Source: Paguma larvata
Taxonomy: Eukaryota > Chordata > Mammalia > Carnivora > Viverridae
Assembly: GCA_030068075.1 (NCBI GenBank)
Contig: CM057836.1
Span: 72,701,788-72,765,787, forward strand
Reading direction: 5' to 3'
DNA length: 64,000 bases
The stretch's first letter is position 1. Each line of letters opens with the position of its first letter. The position numbers and the translations under genes were made by a program. Of this stretch, positions 46,231-58,589 are shown in pieces. Under the pieces are notes generated by a model. It was not told where the DNA came from and made no database searches. It saw nothing but the letters and a program-made list of their open reading frames with translations.

Positions 46231-47058
46231 AAATCCTTGGGAGTCTATTTCTGCTATCTGTTTTTACTGCTGTTCTGCTGTTTTGTTTCCTTTTCTGCTA
46301 AGTTAATTTATATTGAAAACTCCTTATTTTCATGGAACTTTATCTGTGGGAATTCATCGGGGCCTGCATCGGTGTGGAGACGCTTCAGTGAGGATTTGCG
46401 TTTGCTTCTGTCAGGCTCCTGTAGACACTGCTGGTTTGGAATCACTTAAATTCTCAGCTTGAAATTTTTTCTGGCCACCTAGGTAGTGTGAATTTAGGCT
46501 GCACACTAGAGAGATGGCTCATGGTTCCATGTTCTCATCAGAGATTCCCCCTGTGACAAGGGTTGAGATAGTCCATTTTTTAGCACAATATCCTGGGAGT
46601 AGGGTATAGTAAGCTTGTTTCTCTTTGACCCTTATACTGGGGGTTAACCCTCCTTCTTCAGTTCTCCGTTTTTTATAGACTGCTCTTGTCTGAATCACTT
46701 TGCTACTCAGTACTCTTGGACCGAATCTCTTTAGAACTCTCCCCCGCCCCCCCCAACTTCCTGCTGCAGGCCTGTTTGGTTCATACATCTTGTTTCCTCC
46801 CAGAGGTGCATCAACAACTTATCCCTGGTGCAGCTGTCTGCCTTTGTTATTCTCTCTCTCTCCCGCTGCATCCCGCCCCTGTGCTCGTAGTTGCGTCTGT
46901 TTTCTTTCTTATGTCACACTCACATATTGGTCCCAGGGAGGCCCTCTCACCTGGCACGGAGTGAGTGGTACACTCCTTTCTGAGATTTTCAGATTTTCAG
47001 GCAACAGGAGAAAAGCCACAGCATTCCAACAGTCTTCTTCAAGAAATGTTCTCTTTCA

Positions 47059-47290
47059 GGGGTGCCTGGGTGGCTCAGTCGGTTAAGTGACCAACTTCAG
47101 CTCAGGTTATTATCTCATGGTTCATGAGTTCAAGCCCTGCATCAGGCTCTGTGTTGACTGCTTGGAGCCTGGAGCCTGCTTCAGATTCTGTATCTCCCTC
47201 TCTCTCTGCCCCTGTCCACCTGTGCTCTGTTTCTCTCTCTCTGTTCCTCTCTCTCTCTCTCTCTCAAAAATAAACAAACATTTAAAAAAA
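47059..47290 (+). mobile_element. Carnivoran SINE (SINEC type)
   Basis: Head ggggtgcctgggtggctcag, tcggttaagtgaccaacttc, body ttggagcctggagcctgctt, CT tract and tail aaaaataaacaaacatttaa. No clear target duplication. Confidence 0.93.
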
Positions 47291-47782
47291 TGCAAAAGGA
47301 TAAGATTGTAGGAGCCCCTAATGAGAAGTTGGGAAACTCTTAGATGTATAATTCAGATTATTCCATAATATTGTAAAAGATCCTCTTAAAGAAAGAAAAT
47401 AGTGTTACCGTCCTCGACACATTGGGAAATGTAAGCTGGACTAATGGACTCTACCACTAAAATTATGAACTATGATCCTTTCCAAAACCTCTGGAAAAAG
47501 TTTAATTAATGGATAGAATTTTCTCAATTAAACTTCCTCACGTCAAAGAAAACTTTCCAAACACTCTATTTACCTATGTCAATTTTTTGGTAATCTTCTT
47601 GCAAAGGGAAAGACTTCTAGTAGGCCAATTCAGAGATTCACTCTTGGTTAACAAAATTCTATAGATAAAGAGAATGTGGGATAATTACACTAGAAAACAA
47701 AATAGTTTCGGGTGGCTGGTTTGATAAGTCTTATACCTGTAAAAATATAGCAGAACATTACCGAGGCATTCTATGAAGAATG

Positions 47783-47783
<1 letters not shown>

Positions 47784-47814
<31 letters not shown>
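47784..47814 (-). repeat. T31 homopolymer (minus-strand A31)
   Basis: An uninterrupted run of 31 T. None of the usual felid SINE body follows it. Read on the minus strand the run follows ...tttacagccctcttctag, so it looks like the poly(A) of an unidentified minus-strand retroposed sequence lying at about 47815-48300. Confidence 0.7.
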
Positions 47815-49415
47815 CTAGAAGAGGGCTGTAAATTGTATTACACGAGAATGGTTCTTTGCCAAGCCAAGTTTGGATCAATTTTTATTTTACACTCACACAT
47901 TTTTCTTAATCTTTTGATATCTGCCAGTGTCTAGTACTTGATTTAGCCCCGTATATTCACTCTATGGTTTAAAATTCACATACTCCGTCACGTCTCGAAT
48001 AGTGCATGTTGACTTCCAGGGGCTTTACCACCAGTAAAAGATCGGGAACCAAATCCATTTGTGTGTGTTAGCTGCAGACTTTCAGTCCTTTGTATATTTC
48101 ACAAGGACAAATACAAACTTGAAAAAAAAGTGTATTTAACCAAGAGTGTGTAACAAAAGAATCCCCAGTCTGCCAAAAATAGTACAAGAAGACTAAAGCT
48201 TCAGGCCTGAATCCCTCTGTTTACTGCCTCCCCACCAGTGTTAAGCTTATCATAAAAGATTTATAATGATTATCTTAGGAAAAAGAGAGTGAGACAAGAG
48301 ATCCCACCACTTGTGGATTGTGTCCCCTCCTCGTCAGGGGCTATGAGAAAGTAGGGTTTTTCACCTCCTCTTTCATTGGCGGGTTAGAATAATTTGCGGC
48401 TAAGAAGATAGAATAAGGATCACCAAAGAAAACCAGAATGTAACTAAAATAGGGCATTAGGAAGAGAGGTTACATTTCTCATTTCACCTGGCTCAGATGG
48501 AATATTTTCTGGAGCTCTGGGTGGACTCAGGAATAAAATTTTGGTGCCCCTGTTGGTTCATTATTGAGAAGCTGCGGAAGCTTAGAGAGAGGCAGATGTC
48601 ATTTTAATGTTCCAAAGGAGAATTCAGGTAGGTAATGCAGTGACCGTTGAGTGTGATCTCAGTCAGGCAAGGCTGTTATGAAATTAGAAAAGGATGATTT
48701 ATGTGCACTTAGGAAGGGACAGTAGAATATATCCACTGGAAATCAGTGTGTGTAGCTTTTAAATAAGACATTTTGGCTTTAGCCCATTTCATTTTCTGTG
48801 TGGAAGACTAGAACTGGTAGACACAGCTAGATCTCAGCACAGCTCTGAATAGTCTCTTGATACTTTTATGCAGGAACTGGAGAAATAGAGATTTGGTTAC
48901 GTGGCTCCCAAAAGGAACTGATTAGCTACTGAATTGAGGTCTGGTGTGAGGTCTCTAGTGGCGTGCCACAGACATTGTCTTAGTTAACGTTCTACTCACT
49001 GATTTAGTCAAGGTTTTCAAGTTTGTGGATATTGAGGCATATTAGAATCAGGATCAGGAAAGTTTTTGAAACACTTGAGTTGTTGAGCCTAATCTAACAA
49101 GATGAACCAGAACAGGGATAAATGACTTTTGTGATGCTCGAAGGAATTTTCAGTAGAGATTTCAGTGCGATGATTTTAAGGTTTCCTTCAAACCTGACCA
49201 TTGAGGAGTCTGTCAGAATAACATGTACCAGGTATCCTGAACGACCTGTACCTATTTTTGTTGTTGTTGTTTTTGTTTTGGTTTGGTGTAAGGAAATTTG
49301 CTTTCTGTCAAAGCAATATGCTTAGCTACGTGACTTCAGATTATCTAGCTTATCATGTTGTGAAGTCGAAGTTATTTTATATGGAGAAGAAGTAACTGTG
49401 GTTGCTGTTACTTAT

Positions 49416-49629
49416 TTCTTTTAATGTTTATTTATTTTTGAGCGAGAGAGAGAGAGAGAGCATGAACAGGGGTGGGGCAGAGAGAGAGAGGGAGACAGAG
49501 AATCCGCAGCAGGCTCCAGGCTCTGAGCTGTCAGCACAGAGTCCGACGTGGGGCTCAGACTCAAGAACCGTGAGATCATGACCTGAGCCAAAGTCGGACG
49601 CTCAACTGACTGAACTACCTGGGCGTGCC
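49416..49629 (-). mobile_element. Carnivoran SINE (SINEC type)
   Basis: Minus-strand copy (tttgagcgagagagagagag; ctgagccaaagtcggacgct; worn head near 49629). Imperfect duplication gttgctgttactta / gctgctgttattta on the two sides. Confidence 0.92.
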
Positions 49630-49926
49630 AGCTGCTGTTATTTACTTTTGACTAGTGTAATGCTTTCTGCTTTTCATGTGGAATGTAAAATCAGTTTCTT
49701 TGTATTTAAAAATATGGTCTTCTCCATCTTCAGTTTATAGCAGTGATAAAGGCTGTGACTTAGTCTTGAAACTTGGGACAGCCTAAAAGTGTATTTTGGA
49801 TATTAGTTTGATTATTATGCTTAATGACAAATTAGGGTGATAGGATATTTGTCTCACTTCTCTCTATACTGATGGCTCGAGAAAATGTACTGTGATCTGC
49901 TAGGATTTTGTTGCCCTTCACCTATT

Positions 49927-50019
49927 TTTTTATATAATTTTTTTTTTAATTCTTTAGAGAGAGAGAGAGCAAGCATGTGAGCAAGGGAGAGGGGAAGAAG
50001 GAAGGAGAGAGAGACAGGG

Positions 50020-50050
<31 letters not shown>

Positions 50051-50174
50051 GAGAATCTTAACAGACTCCCCACTCATGGGGAGCCCTGATGCATGGGCTC
50101 TATCCCACGACCCTGGGATCATAACCTCAGCCAAAATCGAGAGTCGGACACTTAACCAAGACACCCAGGTGCCC
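49927..50174 (-). mobile_element. Carnivoran SINE, distinct subtype
   Basis: Perfect 15-bp duplication tgcccttcacctatt (49912-49926 and 50175-50189). The body has the form tctatcccacgaccctggga and ccaaaatcgagagtcggaca, unlike the common felid form here, and a long (GA)n tract. Confidence 0.94.
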
Positions 50175-52528
50175 TGCCCTTCACCTATTGATTGACACTC
50201 CTCTCTCCATTTCTGTGACTGTTATAAACACTAGACTCTTGTTTATAAGGCTTCCTTTCTGGGATGCTTGTGACAGTAAATACATTTTAAAGTAAAATTA
50301 TTTTACCACTCATGTGAATTATGTTCATTTTGTCGAAGTGGCTAGAATACTTTTTAAAAATATATATTTAAATGACCATTTCAGTGAGCTCTATTGGAGA
50401 GGAGGCATAAGGAATGAGTAATTATGGGTGGATTGGATGTGTGTGTGTGTGGCTTTAAACTACTCTTTGGATTCAGATTCAGTTTGACAGTTTTTGATCA
50501 GAATAAAATATTTTTTACCAGCTTTGTAACCCATGTGGTTCTGTATCCCTAAGTGCAGTCTAAGTATCTGCAGGAGTTACACCAACCCCCCCTTAACTGT
50601 AGCCCTTCTTGCAGATCTTTGTTTATTGACTTAGATTAGAACTGGCCGAGAGCCCAGTGATGGTCATTTCTCCTCTTAAGGTTTTTGGTTACAAATCTGC
50701 TTTTGTTGCCAGATCCAATAAAGATTTTTGATTGTTTTCGTTAGTTTTATTATAAGTTCTTGCCAAAGATACAATGTATTATAACCAAAACAGATGTTCT
50801 GTTTAGACAAGTGTATTTGCTGTAACAGAACCTAAAATGTAAATTAAAACAATAATATGTTTAGCATTAAGATAATAAGTGATGAACTTTGGGACTTGGT
50901 GAGTATTTTTGATAACCTTTAGAAATAGAAAGAACAACACCTTATTTTAAGCAATTGTTTTATATTTTTTCTTTATCTCAGTTTGTGCATGTACAGTCTT
51001 ACACTTCTAGATTCTCTTCCAAACTGACATTTTACTGTGATCTTAAGAGTGGAGTGGGTTTCACCGTTTTCATATGTACATAGTTCTGTTATTAAAGTAT
51101 ATACATCAGATAAATAGCATTTTCTGTCATAGAGACATCAGTTACATAGAAGAGTTCTTAAGATTCTGATGTTTATAAATGTAAATGAAATAATTATTCA
51201 CAGACTTCTCCATCAATTATGTACTTGGTAAAGATAGGGACCATATTATAGAGCTGTAGTGTAGATGCTAAATGGGACGCCGAATGTCTCTGTGATTAGG
51301 GCCCAGAGTCATCTTGATTTACTCTGAATTCTGTGTTGTAGTGAACACAACTCTGTAGTAAATACAAAATGAATGTATTTATATCTGTAATTTTAAGTCC
51401 TTTTTTTTTTTTAATCATCATAGGCCCTCAGTAAATTAGATGTGTAAGGAATAAGACCACATTATCAACAAATTATTAATGGAATGAATTTTACCTTGAG
51501 AGTTTTAACTCTTTGGCCCATTCTGATTCATATTTTCCTCTTTTCTTTGACATTAAAGAGCTTACTGTTCTCTCACTTTTGGCCGATAAAACAACAAAAA
51601 AACCCATGTTCAATTGATTAGTTGGGAACATTTAAGTTGGTTTTTTTTTTTGTATGTTTTGTTTTTTTAAATTAGGAATGTTTGTATTGTACAGAATCAC
51701 TATGATTCTGTGTCTCATTTCAGTTGCATTAGGAGAATGCAACATTGCTAGAATTCTTTGTTGTTGAGATCCTTTTCACTCGATTGTATAGGACTTGAAG
51801 ATTCTGGGACCAGAAACTGGTACTTGCAAATAGCTTTTGAATCCATCTTTATTTGTGTTTTATATGATTTTGTGTTTTTTGTTTTGTTTTGTATTTTGAG
51901 GGAGGAACCTTTTGAGTCTAATGTATTTTATGTGGCTAAATCTTGGTATTATGCTCTTCTAACTTATTGAAATACCACTTTCAAGTTCCCCCACATCCAT
52001 CCATTTCTAAGGTTACACCCTGCTTAATTCCCATTACTTTTCTGCTTCACAGCACTTGCATTTTGAAGGGACCCTAACATTTGGGTTCACATTATGATAA
52101 TTAGGTTTCAGGGGCATGGGGGATTAAAGATGTCTCAGGTCTAGTTGCAGAAGAAAGCTCAGAAGCACTTGTAAAACTTGCCTGATTGGTGGTGGAGGTG
52201 CTTTTATTTATTCACTACTCATGCAGCATTAATCCGTATTTCATCAGGTACCTACAGTGCTGTAATTCTAGATGTGACCTTGGGACTTGATTTACTTCAG
52301 CTCCGTTTTCTTTATTAATGTGCCATGAAAGAGGTACATGAAAGATAGCTAACATCAAAGTACCTTTTAAAGTAAAATGGTTGATAGGAATTCCCTGGTA
52401 TTTAACTCTGTCTGTCAAATGTTTCAGCTGGTTTGCATCCTTTTACAAGCTATTGCTTGCTGCACTAAAAGAAATTTAAAGGAGTTGTTTCAAGTCTTTT
52501 GTGTGTGTGTGAGAGGGGGGATGCTGAT

Positions 52529-52570
52529 TACGGTGGCGGCGGCTGGGGTGGTGGTGTTCGGGTGGCAGTA
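52529..52570 (+). repeat. G-rich (GGT/GGC) low-complexity tract
   Basis: acggtggcggcggctggggt followed by ggtggtgttcgggtggcag. Many GG runs in an otherwise A+T-rich intron; possible G-quadruplex former. Confidence 0.6.
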
Positions 52571-54941
52571 GGTAGCCAGAGAAGGGAGTAAAGGAGAGGA
52601 ACATACTTAGTTTCAACTATGCTCCTCCCAAGATAGTTTGTTTCGGTGTTTTTCTTTGGGTTGGGGAGCCTTTAGTCCAAAGTGGCGCTTATAATTAGAG
52701 TTGACTCTTCAACTCTTAATTCACCTTGATACGGAGATTGAAGAGGGTGGCCAGAGAAAATTCATCAAACCTCAGTGAAAGAAAGAATAAAAAGCAGAGT
52801 CAGGATCTTATCCAGAGACAGTTTAACCAGTTTAACTTTACAGCCTGTTTATTCTTTACTGAGCCATCTGAGAAAAAGCTTTTAAACATAAGAATGCAGG
52901 AAACTGAGTCTGAAGAAAAACAAAGGAAACAGGACTCAGACAAGGTCTGCCATATGTATTGTGGAATATTTATTTTCCTGTACGTACGTATTTTAGAGGC
53001 TGTTGTCTCTATTCTAGGCTAAGTGTGTGCGGGTAGAACTTCTCGTAGCTCATTTTTGAAACTCTGATTCCTTCTTTGTTTCAAACATTCGTTGGATGTT
53101 TCTCTCTACTTGAGAAAAAATATATAAAAGCATTTTGCTTTTTAGATACAGTCACAAGGATTATCTGCGGATCTATCCCTATCATCTTAATCTAAACAGT
53201 GAAAAGTAGAATCAGCATGTTGTAGAAAGTGAAATTTACTTTCAAATTTATACTTTGTTTTCAAATTAATCTTGACTTACAGAAGTCTTTTAAAATCATT
53301 GTAATAAAAAACCTTTTTATAATTAGTATTTGTTAAAATGTATTTATATAGTATTAAAATGTTTTAAAAATAGCATATTCTCTTGATAGTCTGTAATTTT
53401 GTTTGCATTTAACCAGCTTAAGTTTTTATTCCTGTATGGTAGGAAAATAAATTTCAACCCACACCTGGTCTTGGCAGTTTATTGAACCTAAAGTCTTTGG
53501 CCTGTCAAGTGGAAGAAACCAACAGGATACCTGACACAGAGGAGTTTGACAACAGTCTCTCTTAGTGTCAGCATAGTGCTACCGGACTACAGAGGTCTCC
53601 TGAAGACAGATAGCTTGGTTTATGTGGGGAATGAGCAGTGTATGCAACTTATGTGGCATTCGAGTCTACACTGAAGGAAGTGGGTGGAAGAGGTACATCC
53701 TGGCCCTTTTGCTGATAGGGGAAATGCAGACCTTCTTCGTGCCCTTGCTGTGCACACTGTATGGCTCACCCCTGGCATTAGGAAGAGTGACCTTGGGTTG
53801 AGAGGGGGAGGATATTAAGAAATCGGTAGTAGAACAAAGGCTGGAAGATGTCTACCTTTCCATTCATGCCACATTTTTGTCTACCCCTTCATAGTTAACA
53901 GCATCTTTTTCTGCGTAGAAGATACATTCCTAAGAATTTGCTATGCCTAATCACAGTCCGAGAGGATTGGGAGACAGAAGCATGATACTGCCTAAAAAGC
54001 CACCAGGGTCTTCTTACTTTGCAAGCATTTTAGCTTTCGTGAGACAGAGTATTGTCTAGTTCTTTGATCAGGATAGTCATCCAAGCCTTTTTTTTTAGAT
54101 TCTGAAGTTTTGTGTAGCCTATCTAATTTAGGGCCAGTGTAGTTAAAGCATCTGAATTAATCCTAATATTATATAATTAATCATTCAGACATATGAACCA
54201 TATTAGTCTTAAGCTTGATTGAAAGGATCAACAGAGTCCAGGGTCATTAAGTGTGTTTATCAGTTACTTAGCGATAGGCAGTTGGAGCTTGAGAATGAGG
54301 CGCCAGCTTACAGTTGACGGATCTGTTTTCGACTGATTTTTTTATTTTCTTAGTTACCCCATTTACCTAAAATTCCTCTTATTCTTCAAAGCATTTTATT
54401 TTTCCTCAACAGAATGATTTTCATGTTTGTAGGAATATAAGGGACTAAAGATGTGTGATAGACTACCCTTCCAGCCCCCACCAGGTTGGAAATCAAATAG
54501 TTCCCATGGTTTAAATCGTGACACCCCTCATTGCCATGGTCACGTTCTACTTGTTATTTTAAGTTACACTCAGGAATATATCGGGGATGTCTCTGGCTCC
54601 AAATTCAGATGTCGTCAGTGGCCAAAATGCTAACACTCCAAGGAAGGATATAGGTGTGAAGAAGCTTCTGTAGTCTCTTCAGCGTATAGGAAATATTTTG
54701 AAGATGGGCATTTCTATTCAGATCATATGCTCCGATTTGTAGGAATCCGTGATTTCCCTCTCTTCTAGGTCCTAGGCTTATTTTGAATTAAAAATTCACC
54801 AGTTGTATAAGAGGAGCCCAAGTACCTATTTTCTTTCTTCCCTGAACTTCTTTATTGAAGGGCCTCTACCTCTCCAGCTCTTTAGGAAATTCTGTATCTT
54901 GTTCTAAATAGGAAATGATACTTTTAGATTTTGACTTTGGC

Positions 54942-54959
54942 GGGGGGGGGGGGGGGGGG
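54942..54959 (+). repeat. G18 homopolymer
   Basis: 18 consecutive G between gactttggc and agtaacaag. Homopolymer G of this length is uncommon in mammalian introns. Confidence 0.85.
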
Positions 54960-55241
54960 AGTAACAAGTAAAATTTCTACCAAGAAATTGGGCTTTTTAT
55001 GTTTCAGTAAATTTTTGTTTACTTCCTGTAAAAGGACTGGAAGGATGTTAAAGACCCATGCTTAAGTTTTCAGATTTGAGACTTGATGTTTTTTTGATTC
55101 ATGGTTTTGGCACAGGAGTGTGAGAAGTGGACAAAGGAAGCTGACCAGAGAATCTCCCAGTAACACATTGGGCCTTTGAACCGTCTTAGATCTTCCAGGT
55201 TTGGTTTGCTTCTACTCCTCTTCATTTTCTTACTGGGTTTT

Positions 55242-55243
<2 letters not shown>

Positions 55244-55273
<30 letters not shown>
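55244..55273 (+). repeat. (GTT)10 microsatellite
   Basis: Ten copies of GTT within a longer T-rich run. On the minus strand it forms the AAC repeat often found in retroposon tails, but no retroposon body was recognised beside it. Confidence 0.9.
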
Positions 55274-55274
<1 letters not shown>

Positions 55275-56469
55275 TCTCCTTCTGGCTACCTTTCCTTAGT
55301 GAGAAGTGACAAGTCTGTGTTAGGTGGGAAAATTTTAAATGTACCTGTCTTCTTGAATTTAATAACTTGGAGGAAAGCTTGTCTCCAGGGTTCAGTGTAA
55401 GCATAGCATCCTTTATTCATTTTTACATAGAAGCAATATTTTTCAGTTAATATTTGGTCCCGCTTATCTGGACTCCTTTTCAGTTTATATTCTCATGTTT
55501 CTCCCACTTCTTTTAAATAATCTAACTTCTGTTTCTGATCAGTCTTGTTTTGTATGCATCCTTGCACCTCTTCTCTGCTCTTCAGCTTCGTGCTCCAGAT
55601 ATTTTCTTCATTCCCCTTTTCTTCTCTGTATGTCTTCCAGTCCTTGATAATTTCTCCATCCACTTCTGGGGCTTCATGTTTTCATGGGTGGGTTCTAAAT
55701 GTACATCCTTAGTTTAAAAGTCCCTCCAGAGGTCTGGACTCAAATTTCAGTGGCTAGCGGCCAGTCATTTGAGTATTGCTCTGGTGCCTCAGATTCAACT
55801 AAATTTAATTCCATGCTTCAGCTCCCAAAACTATTTTTCTTTGTGTGTTTTTGTTCTTTTTCTAAGTCCTTACTTTGCTAGTGATTCCCTTGGGCACAAA
55901 ATGGACAAATTCAGCTATATACTCCATTCAAACTACTTTCAAATCCTGTCGGTTCTGCCTCAGGATTGTTTTTACTCTTTCTTTCTTTCCTCCAGTGTCT
56001 CCTGTTGCCATTCTTCTTCCTTTGAGAGTTTGGGTTTTTCATTAGCTGGCCTCAAGCTACATTTCCGAGACAATCTCTTGATATTCCCTTCTCAATCCAA
56101 GGCATGGTGTTCATCATTCAAGCACTTGTAATCTGCGTCTGCATAGTTTTTTACATTTCACCGCTGACACCGTTCATTAAGGGATTAGATGTTCACCTTA
56201 GAGTTATAATGTATAAGCCTGTATTTTATTAAATAAAATCTAAAATAAGCCCATTTTCAGTATTTTATTTTTCAAGGTATTTCATTTAAATCTTCCCCTG
56301 ATCTGTTTCTATTATTTATAATGAAATCGTGGTTCCTGTTTTCAGTGGATTCCACTTAAGTGCTCTCTTCTCTCATAATGGGTATCCTCAGATGTCAGAA
56401 ATTCTTATGTACCAGGGAGTTGGAATATTCGTTCTTTGAATACGGGTGGGTTTCTTCTTCTGCTTTTGT

Positions 56470-56690
56470 AGTTAAGAAAACAGTCTGTGGAGCCAGGTAG
56501 AAATGATAGCTTCATCCCTTACTGCCGCAGTGACCGTGCTGGAGTCACTTAATCTTTTGATCTTTTTGTCTCTACAGTGGGAATGATAATATTACCTACC
56601 ATAGGATTTGGTGAAGATGAAATGGGGTGATACACCGCAAAATACTCGAAATGGTGCGTGGCACGTAATTAGTATCAATAAATGTTGGTA
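56470..56690 (+). mobile_element. MIR SINE, long copy
   Basis: acagtctgtggagccaggta, ggagtcacttaatcttttga, cagtgggaatgataatatta, cctaccataggatttggtga and tagtatcaataaatgttggt cover most of a forward MIR. Confidence 0.75.
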
Positions 56691-57189
56691 TAAGGGTCTG
56701 TGGCTGTACAGTGTGGCTACCCCTTTGGTCATACCACCGTCTTACCTCACACCCTGCCCCTTTCAGACTAAACCCTGGCCTCTGTTAGCTCGGGGAAGAG
56801 AAGGCCTTTAACACAGCAAAATAGGGACAGAAAGTTCATGTGGCCTGTTGGGTGGCCATTTAAGGAGTTTGTAAGGTTCTCTGCAAGTAAGCAAGTTTCA
56901 TTGTGCTCCATCTCCCCCATCGTACGCTCTTTATTTCTTTAAATACAGTCAGCATACATACACTATATTTTGCATGTGGAAACTCCAACAACCGTGTGTA
57001 TTTGCTGGTTCAAAAGCAAATTTTCTTACTTCTGCTGACTTAGGCATGTACATTATGAGGTTTTTTTTTTTAATTGTGTGTTCATTTTCCCTGGAATCTT
57101 AACTCTAGAAAATCTTGATGCCTGGATTTTAGGTGTTTTTCTTTCAGAGGACGGAATTTGCCTCTGTCAGAGCAGTGGGGCAATCTTCT

Positions 57190-57260
57190 AAATACTTTCA
57201 TACATTAACTCATTTCATCCTTACAGCAACCTTATAAAGTTGCTCTTCATGTTTAAATAG
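57190..57260 (-). mobile_element. Short MIR-like fragment
   Basis: acattaactcatttcatcct, then tacagcaaccttataaagtt read as reverse MIR. Confidence 0.5.
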
Positions 57261-57286
57261 ATATGTCTAAAACATGATACACAGAA

Positions 57287-57712
57287 ATGACAAAAGTAAA
57301 GAATGGAAATTTATATCCCAGGCAATTACTAGTCAAAAGAAAGCATTTCCAGATGTCAAAGAGGGCCCATCAAGCAGTGAGCAGCGAGCAGTGCAGAGAC
57401 GGCGGCAGCAGGCCTTGGTACTTGTGTGCTGTTGCCGGTTCGAGTGAGGCCCACGCCTGCAGGAGTATTATCTGCTCAAGCTCTGAATCTGGTTTCACAG
57501 AAGTACATCTGGAAGAGATACCTCTCCAGCCCAGGATGCCTTGGGAGAAAGTGGATTCACACCTCTTCACACAAACTGCCAAAGAGCGGTTTGCTTTTGG
57601 CATCTCTGATGACAGCCAGAAGAGCTCCACATTTACCGCCAGGATACAGCCAAAAACCTACAGAGATCTGGAGGAGCAGCAAAGAAAGGGCTGGTTCCAG
57701 AATTATACGTAA
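57287..57712 (+). other. Unidentified segment with a 141-codon open frame
   Basis: An open frame of 141 codons ends at 57712, just where L1 sequence starts. Its second half reads plausibly as protein (LEEIPLQPRMPWEKVDSHLF, then ISDDSQKSSTFTAR and KTYRDLEEQQRKGWFQ), and the stretch is richer in G+C than its surroundings. A second overlapping frame of 144 codons (57426-57860) and a minus-strand frame (57370-57630) also exist, so openness alone is weak evidence. I do not recognise the protein. A retrocopied mRNA piece, an unlisted repeat or chance are all possible. Confidence 0.35.
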
Positions 57713-58548
57713 AGAACTCCCACAACTCTACCAGAAAGACAGACAACCCAACTCAAAACTCGTAAAGGACTTGAATAGACATTTCTCCAAACAAGAGATA
57801 CAAATAGCCAATAAGGCACATGGAAAGAAGCTAGACACAGGACAAATAAATATTGCATGATTCCACTTATAGAAGTGGAAGTACCTTACAGAAGTACTTA
57901 GAATAGGAATTCTGCATAAAGATAAAAGGGGAATAAAGGTTAACAGGAGGCGGGGTGGGAGGAAGGGTGGTAGGGAAATTATTATTGTTTAATGGCTATA
58001 AAGTTTGGGTTGGATATGATGAAGTTCCGGATATAGACACTAGGATTTTTTTTTAAGTTTTTTTTTTTAATATTTATTTATTTTTGAGGGAAAGAGACAG
58101 AGTGTGAGTAGGGGAGGGGCAGAGAGAAAGCGGGAGACACAGATCTGAAGCAGGCTCCTGGCTCTGAACTGTCAGCACAGAGCTCGACGCGGGGCTCGAA
58201 CTCACAAACCATGAGAGCATGACCTGAGCCAAAGTCGGTGCTTAACCAACTGAGCCACCCAGGCGCCCCAACATTTATTTATTTTTGAGAGATATAGAGA
58301 CAGGGGAAGGGCAGAGAGAGGGAGATACAGAATCTGAAGCAGGCTCCAGGCCTCTGAGCTGTCAGCACAGAGCCGGATACGGGACTCGAACCCGCAGATC
58401 ATGACCTGAGCCGAAGTCAGAGGCTCAACTGACTGAGCCACCCAGACGCCCCTAGACACTAGTTTGATAAACAACATTGTGAATGTATTTATGAATGGTT
58501 AAAATGATAAATAATATGTTATGAATACGTTACCACAATAAAAACAAA
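57700..58548 (+). mobile_element. L1 3' end (5'-truncated), carrying two SINEs
   Basis: gtaaaggacttgaatagaca, tttctccaaacaagagatac, attgcatgattccacttata, then after the SINEs acattgtgaatgtatttatg and acgttaccacaataaaaaca are the L1 ORF2 end and 3' UTR in forward order. The SINE pair at 58044-58452 interrupts the UTR. Confidence 0.7.
58044..58452 (-). mobile_element. Two head-to-tail carnivoran SINEs at one site
   Basis: Two minus-strand copies: 58044-58269 and 58270-58452, each with its own head (gggcgcctgggtggctcagt; ggggcgtctgggtggctcag). One 10-bp duplication, tagacactag (58034-58043 and 58453-58462), flanks the pair, so the two units occupy a single target site. Confidence 0.93.
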
Positions 58549-58589
58549 ATTGAAAGCATCGATGGTGACAAATAAATAAAATATAAGAG

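Noticed and set aside
46700..47086. 128-codon frame running into a SINE
   Set aside because: It is Pro/Ser-rich with a rival 92-codon frame overlapping it, has no homology seen, and its end lies in a SINE.
55769..56131. 120-codon frame
   Set aside because: Phe/Ser/Leu-rich composition expected from T-rich intron; no domain or splice context.
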